Below, piece by piece: positions 6,417-8,991 of a stretch of DNA of 8,991 bases. A program made the position numbers and the translations under genes. The notes beneath the pieces were generated by a model. That model did no database searches and was not told the origin of the DNA. It saw only the letters and a program-made list of their open reading frames with translations. This stretch comes from Gammaproteobacteria bacterium (GTDB lineage: Bacteria > Pseudomonadota > Gammaproteobacteria > Steroidobacterales > Steroidobacteraceae), in the NCBI GenBank assembly GCA_027451085.1, contig DAIDKA010000036.1:1-8991 (forward strand), read 5' to 3'. How positions within the stretch are numbered: position 1 is the stretch's first letter; every line of letters starts with the position of its first letter.

Positions 6417-6937
6417 TGATGCAGGCGCCGCGGCCTGCAAGCGGCGCTGCGCCCATGGTGTCACTGGTGGTGGCCGCCGCCGAAAACGGCGTCATCGGCC
6501 GGGACAACGGCATGCCCTGGCACCTGCCGGGCGATCTCAAGCACTTCAAGGCGCTCACCCTCGGCCGGCACCTGCTGATGGGGCGCAGGACCTTTGAGTC
6601 CATTGGCCGGCCGCTGCCGGGGCGCACCACGCTGCTGCTGACCCGCGATCCGGACTTCGCGCCCGCCGGGGTGATCGTGGTGCGCTCGGTCGAAGCGGCG
6701 CTGGGAGTGGCCGCTGCGGCCGGGGCGGAGCTGGTGATCGGCGGTGGTGGCCAGGTCTACCGGCTGGCGCTGCCCTTCGTGCAGCGCATCCACCTCACCC
6801 GCATCCACGCCGTGATCGATGGCGACACACGGTTTCCTGACCTGGGGCCGCAGTGGCGCGAGGTGGCGCGCCTGGAACATCCGGCCGATGAGCGCCATGC
6901 GCAGGCCATGAGTTTCATCACGCTGGAGCGTGACTGA
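6416..6937 (+). CDS. folA: Dihydrofolate reductase
   Basis: Reduces dihydrofolate to tetrahydrofolate with NADPH in the cytoplasm, completing the thymidylate cycle with the ThyA encoded upstream. Seen: VSLVVAAAENGVIG (first strand), NGMPWHLPGDLKHFK with the catalytic aspartate, GRRTFESIGRPLPGRTT (nucleotide-binding region), the glycine-rich VIGGGGQVY, and a C-terminal strand ending SFITLERD. Start choice: ATG 6416 (or 6419) overlaps the kup stop as TGATGATG and gives 173 residues; ATG 6455 gives 160 residues, close to E. coli FolA (159), and places the catalytic acid at D27 exactly as in E. coli. From 6416 it is D40. Neither start has a strong ribosome binding site; the coupled start is listed because of its position, but 6455 is a serious alternative. 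This is the last gene of the tightly packed unit. Confidence 0.95.
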   Translation: MMQAPRPASGAAPMVSLVVAAAENGVIGRDNGMPWHLPGDLKHFKALTLGRHLLMGRRTFESIGRPLPGRTTLLLTRDPDFAPAGVIVVRSVEAALGVAAAAGAELVIGGGGQVYRLALPFVQRIHLTRIHAVIDGDTRFPDLGPQWREVARLEHPADERHAQAMSFITLERD

Positions 6938-7074
6938 AACGAGCTCCAACCCGGGCGTTGCTGAGCTGTCCTTGACATCGGACGTGTAATAGGCAGGGCT
7001 GCAGCCGCCGTTCAGGCGACGCTTGACATGCATTTACCGCGGCCGCAGGAGCGGCGTTGGCCACGTCCCGGACG

Positions 7075-7102
7075 AGGGGTGAATATGTCAGAAAGCACCC
7101 CT
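7075..7102 (+). repeat. Inverted repeat AGGGGTG / CACCCCT (hairpin)
   Basis: A perfect 7-bp stem (7075-7081 with 7096-7102), extendable by a G-T pair, encloses a 14-nt loop and is followed by only three Ts. It could be a weak transcription terminator after folA, 137 bp past its stop, or a regulatory hairpin. The left arm contains the GAGGGG that would otherwise look like a ribosome binding site for the ATG at 7085, which itself lies in the loop. Confidence 0.45.
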
Positions 7103-7204
7103 TTGACTGTGGCAGGATCGGGCGACGTCGTTGCCTTCGGAAACCGCGTGTTTCGTAGCCCACGAGACGTGCTGGAGGCAAGAAAATTTCTCTCGTGCGC
7201 GGCG

Positions 7205-7233
7205 TTGACAGGGGTCGATGACCCCAATATCTT
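7205..7233 (+). promoter_or_regulatory. Sigma70 promoter for nrdA
   Basis: A perfect -35 TTGACA (7205-7210) and a -10 TATCTT (7228-7233, 4 of 6 matches) are separated by the optimal 17 bp. The expected start near 7240 would give a leader of about 115 nt before nrdA. The spacer holds a perfect inverted repeat (7211-7225), and the -10 lies inside an NrdR-box-like palindrome (7222-7237), as expected for a repressed ribonucleotide reductase promoter. Confidence 0.6.
7211..7225 (+). repeat. Inverted repeat GGGGTC-GAT-GACCCC in the nrdA promoter spacer
   Basis: Perfect 6-bp arms around a 3-nt centre begin immediately after the -35 hexamer and end 2 bp before the -10. A dyad lodged between the hexamers is a classic operator position; which protein, if any, binds it is unknown. 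It overlaps the NrdR-like box by 4 bp. Confidence 0.55.
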
Positions 7234-7237
7234 GTGG
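7222..7237 (+). promoter_or_regulatory. Candidate NrdR box overlapping the nrdA -10
   Basis: The 16-bp sequence CCCCAATATCTTGTGG is palindromic at 6 of 8 paired positions and resembles the NrdR consensus (ACACTATATATAGTGT-like, with conserved CnA/TnG halves). NrdR is the ATP-cone repressor of ribonucleotide reductase genes, and its boxes usually overlap promoters. NrdR sites normally come in pairs about 31 bp apart centre to centre; no clear partner is seen at that distance, only a degenerate one (7160-7175) centred 62 bp upstream. Moderate confidence. Confidence 0.42.
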
Positions 7238-7337
7238 TGGTCAGCGGCTCTTGCCCCAAGGGGTAGGTACAACGGGGAAACACCCGCCGCGGCCATCGCG
7301 TCAGCGGCGCGGTGCATTGCTTCCGCGAGTCTCTTGC

Positions 7338-7346
7338 AGGGGGGAA
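7338..7346 (+). promoter_or_regulatory. Strong ribosome binding site of nrdA
   Basis: AGGGGGGAA lies 8 nt before the ATG at 7355. It is the strongest ribosome binding site in the window and supports 7355 as the nrdA start over the in-frame ATG at 7085. Confidence 0.75.
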
Positions 7347-7354
7347 CTCATAAA

Positions 7355-8991
7355 ATGTCACTGCAACTTGCACAGGATTCCGTCCCGTCCACCCGTGGCG
7401 CCGCGCCCGCGCAGGCGCCGGGTCAGAGCACCTTCCAGCTGACACCGCCGCCGACCGCGCGCACGCAGATGACGGTCACCAAGCGCAGCGGTGAGCGCGA
7501 GCCCATCGACGTCAACAAGATCGTCCGCGCGGTCACCCGCTGCAGCGACGGCCTGGCCGATGTCGACGCCATGCGCGTGGCGCTCAAGACCATCGCCGGG
7601 CTGTACGACGGGGCCACCACCCGGGAGCTGGACGAGCTGTCGATCCGCACCGCCGCCTCGTTCATGTTCGAGGAGCCGGGCTATTCCCGCCTGGCCGGCC
7701 GGCTGCTGTCGAACTTCATCGACAAGGAAGTGCAGGGCCAGGGCGTGCACTCCTTCTCGCAGTCCATCCGCCTGGGGTTTGACGTCGGCCTGATCAACGA
7801 GCGCGTGCTCGAGTTCGTCGAGGCGCACGCGCGCAAGCTGAACGCCGCCATCGTTCCGGAGCGCACGTACCAGATCGAGTACTTCGGTCAGCGCACCCTG
7901 TACGACCGCTACCTGCTGAAACACCCGACCCGGCGCCTGGTGGTGGAGACACCGCAGTACTTCTGGATGCGTATTGCGGTGGCACTGAGCCCCTCGGTGA
8001 CCGAGGCGCTCGACCTGTACCAGCTGTTCTCGAACCTCGACTACATCGCAAGCTCCCCCACGCTGTTCAACGCCGGCACCCGGCATGAGCAGCTCTCCAG
8101 CTGCTTCCTGCTCGACTCGCCCGAGGACTCCCTGGAGGCGATCTACGACAAGTACAAGGACATAGCGCAGCTGTCGAAGTTCTCCGGTGGCATCGGTGTG
8201 GCCTGGCACCGCGTGCGCTCGGAAGGCACCCTGATCCGCTCCACCAACGGCCTCTCCAACGGCATCGTACCGTGGCTCAAGACACTGGATTCGTCAGTGG
8301 CCGCGGTGAACCAGGGCGGCAAGCGCAAGGGCGCGGCCTGCGTGTACCTGGAGCCCTGGCACGCGGACGTCGAGTCCTTCCTGGAACTGCGCGACAACAC
8401 CGGCGATGAAAGCCGGCGCACGCACCATATCAACCTCGCCAACTGGATTCCGGACCTGTTCATGAAGCGGGTGGAAGCCGATGGGCCGTGGTCGCTGTTC
8501 GATCCGCACGAGGTGCCGCAGCTGCCCGACCTGTTCGGCGCCGCCTTCGAAGAGGCGTACGTGCAGGCCGAGGCGCGTGGCCTCGCCCGCAAGACCTTGA
8601 AGGCCCGCGACCTGTACGCCCGCATGATGCGCGTGCTGGCGCAGACCGGTAACGGCTGGATGACCTTCAAGGACAAGTCCAACCGCGCCTGCAACCAGAC
8701 CGGCAAGAACGGCAACACCGTGCACTTGTCGAACCTGTGCACGGAGATCCTCGAGGTCACCAGCACCGGCGAGACCGCGGTGTGCAACCTGGGGTCCATC
8801 AACCTCGCGCGCCACGTCGGGCCCGAGGGCCTTGACTTCGACAAGCTGGCGCACACGGTGGACGTGGCCGTGCGGCAGCTCGACCGCGTCATCGACATGA
8901 ACTACTACCCCATCAGCACGGCGCGCGCTTCCAACATGCGCTGGCGCCCGGTGGGACTGGGCGTCATGGGGCTGCAGGACGTGTCCTTCCG
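7355..8991 (+). CDS. nrdA: Ribonucleoside-diphosphate reductase class Ia, alpha subunit (3' end outside window)
   Basis: Reduces ribonucleoside diphosphates to deoxyribonucleotides together with the radical-bearing beta subunit NrdB (presumably encoded beyond the right edge). 545 codons are present. Residues about 1-38 are a variable, Gln/Pro-rich leader. The ATP-cone regulatory domain follows (about 39-130, starting MTVTKRSGEREPIDVNKIVRAV). The catalytic barrel shows SSCFLLD with C250 (counterpart of E. coli C225), KFSGGIGVAW at 275-284, GAACVYLEPWHADVESFLELR at 326-346, and NLCTEIL with N460, C462 and E464 (E. coli N437, C439, E441), where C462 should carry the thiyl radical. CNLGSINL holds C477 (E. 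coli C462), the redox partner of C250. All active-site residues expected in this part are intact. The start at 7355 follows a very strong ribosome binding site and gives a leader of the length I expect in related proteobacterial proteins. dATP feedback through the ATP cone is expected. Confidence 0.96.
   Translation, partial: MSLQLAQDSVPSTRGAAPAQAPGQSTFQLTPPPTARTQMTVTKRSGEREPIDVNKIVRAVTRCSDGLADVDAMRVALKTIAGLYDGATTRELDELSIRTAASFMFEEPGYSRLAGRLLSNFIDKEVQGQGVHSFSQSIRLGFDVGLINERVLEFVEAHARKLNAAIVPERTYQIEYFGQRTLYDRYLLKHPTRRLVVETPQYFWMRIAVALSPSVTEALDLYQLFSNLDYIASSPTLFNAGTRHEQLSSCFLLDSPEDSLEAIYDKYKDIAQLSKFSGGIGVAWHRVRSEGTLIRSTNGLSNGIVPWLKTLDSSVAAVNQGGKRKGAACVYLEPWHADVESFLELRDNTGDESRRTHHINLANWIPDLFMKRVEADGPWSLFDPHEVPQLPDLFGAAFEEAYVQAEARGLARKTLKARDLYARMMRVLAQTGNGWMTFKDKSNRACNQTGKNGNTVHLSNLCTEILEVTSTGETAVCNLGSINLARHVGPEGLDFDKLAHTVDVAVRQLDRVIDMNYYPISTARASNMRWRPVGLGVMGLQDVSF

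Larger units (their letters stand above)
6938..7354 (+). other. 417-bp intergenic region between folA and nrdA
   Basis: No recognisable gene is encoded here on either strand. It holds the nrdA promoter with overlapping palindromes (7205-7237), hairpins built on AGGGGT (7075-7102, 7211-7225), a shorter CCCC/GGGG pair at 7254-7263, and a potential stem in the nrdA leader (CGCCGC 7285-7290 with GCGGCG 7304-7309). A CTTGACAT octamer occurs twice (6971-6978 and 7022-7029) but neither copy has a -10 at the proper distance. No classical terminator with a long T run follows folA. Base composition is clearly less GC-rich than in the neighbouring genes. Confidence 0.7.
7085..7354 (+). other. Stop-free frame continuous with nrdA; possible small or extended coding region, probably not translated
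   Basis: From ATG 7085 ninety codons run without a stop directly into the nrdA ATG in the same frame; the frame is open from 6965. A GAGGGG sits 5 nt before ATG 7085. Against coding: about 62% of third positions are G or C, far below the neighbouring genes; rare-looking codons (AGA, AGG, TCA, ACA, TTG) are common; the GAGGGG is an arm of a hairpin; and a good nrdA promoter lies inside it at 7205-7233, which would exclude 7085 from that transcript. The predicted peptide begins MSESTPLTVAGSGD and resembles no family I recognise. Listed so that it is not mistaken for the nrdA start without checking. Confidence 0.2.

Noticed and set aside
4392..6464. 690-codon open frame antisense to kup
   Set aside because: The predicted product is dominated by Gln, His, Arg and Ala with no domain, as expected when a GC-rich gene with G/C third positions is read on the other strand; kup is clearly the real gene.
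6997..7006. GGCTGCAGCC palindrome as a terminator after folA
   Set aside because: It is a short 10-bp palindrome with no loop and no T run downstream.
6971..7029. Two CTTGACAT repeats (6971-6978, 7022-7029) as -35 elements
   Set aside because: No acceptable -10 lies 16-18 bp downstream of either; TAATAG after the first is only 9 bp away.
7240..7354. Riboswitch (for example cobalamin) in the nrdA leader
   Set aside because: No B12-box or other conserved riboswitch core could be found; only a generic GC-rich stem (7285-7309) is visible.
7201..7354. DnaA box in the nrdA promoter, as known for E. coli nrdAB
   Set aside because: No TTATNCACA-like nonamer was found in the region on either strand.
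7358..8209. 283-codon antisense frame within nrdA
   Set aside because: NrdA motifs on the plus strand are intact throughout; the antisense peptide is compositionally biased.

Overview
The window is a GC-rich, gene-dense piece of a bacterial chromosome. The mix of genes (class Ia ribonucleotide reductase alpha subunit, an Lgt-ThyA-FolA neighbourhood, Kup, RlmI-type methyltransferase) and strong G/C preference at third codon positions suggest a gammaproteobacterium, possibly near Xanthomonadales/Steroidobacterales. This is inferred from gene content and protein style only; no 16S or other phylogenetic marker was compared. No mobile element, CRISPR array, tRNA or rRNA was seen.

Layout. Positions 1-882 (minus) hold the N-terminal half of a thioredoxin-fold DUF255 (YyaL-type) protein, cut by the window edge. 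A short divergent intergenic region (883-937) separates it from an RlmI-like 23S rRNA cytosine methyltransferase (about 938-2209, plus). A candidate promoter just before 2257 then opens a very tightly packed five-gene unit: lgt (lipoprotein diacylglyceryl transferase), thyA (thymidylate synthase), a SET-domain lysine methyltransferase, kup (K+ uptake) and folA (dihydrofolate reductase). Junctions are ATGA overlaps, a 4-nt gap, and a TGATG stop-start overlap, so the unit is probably cotranscribed and translationally coupled. A 417-bp non-coding stretch (6938-7354) precedes nrdA, which runs off the right edge.

Functional theme. ThyA oxidises methylene-tetrahydrofolate to dihydrofolate while making dTMP, FolA regenerates tetrahydrofolate, and NrdA makes deoxynucleotides: three genes of DNA precursor supply within 6 kb. 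The outlier is the SET protein, which carries a complete eukaryote-style SET/post-SET zinc motif set between lysine-rich, histone-like tails and sits inside the operon between thyA and kup.

The region before nrdA has the densest unexplained structure. It contains a perfect TTGACA -35, a 17-bp spacer almost filled by a perfect GGGGTC/GACCCC inverted repeat, a TATCTT -10 overlapped by an NrdR-box-like palindrome, further AGGGGT-type hairpins, and a stop-free frame continuous with nrdA whose codon use differs from the flanking genes.
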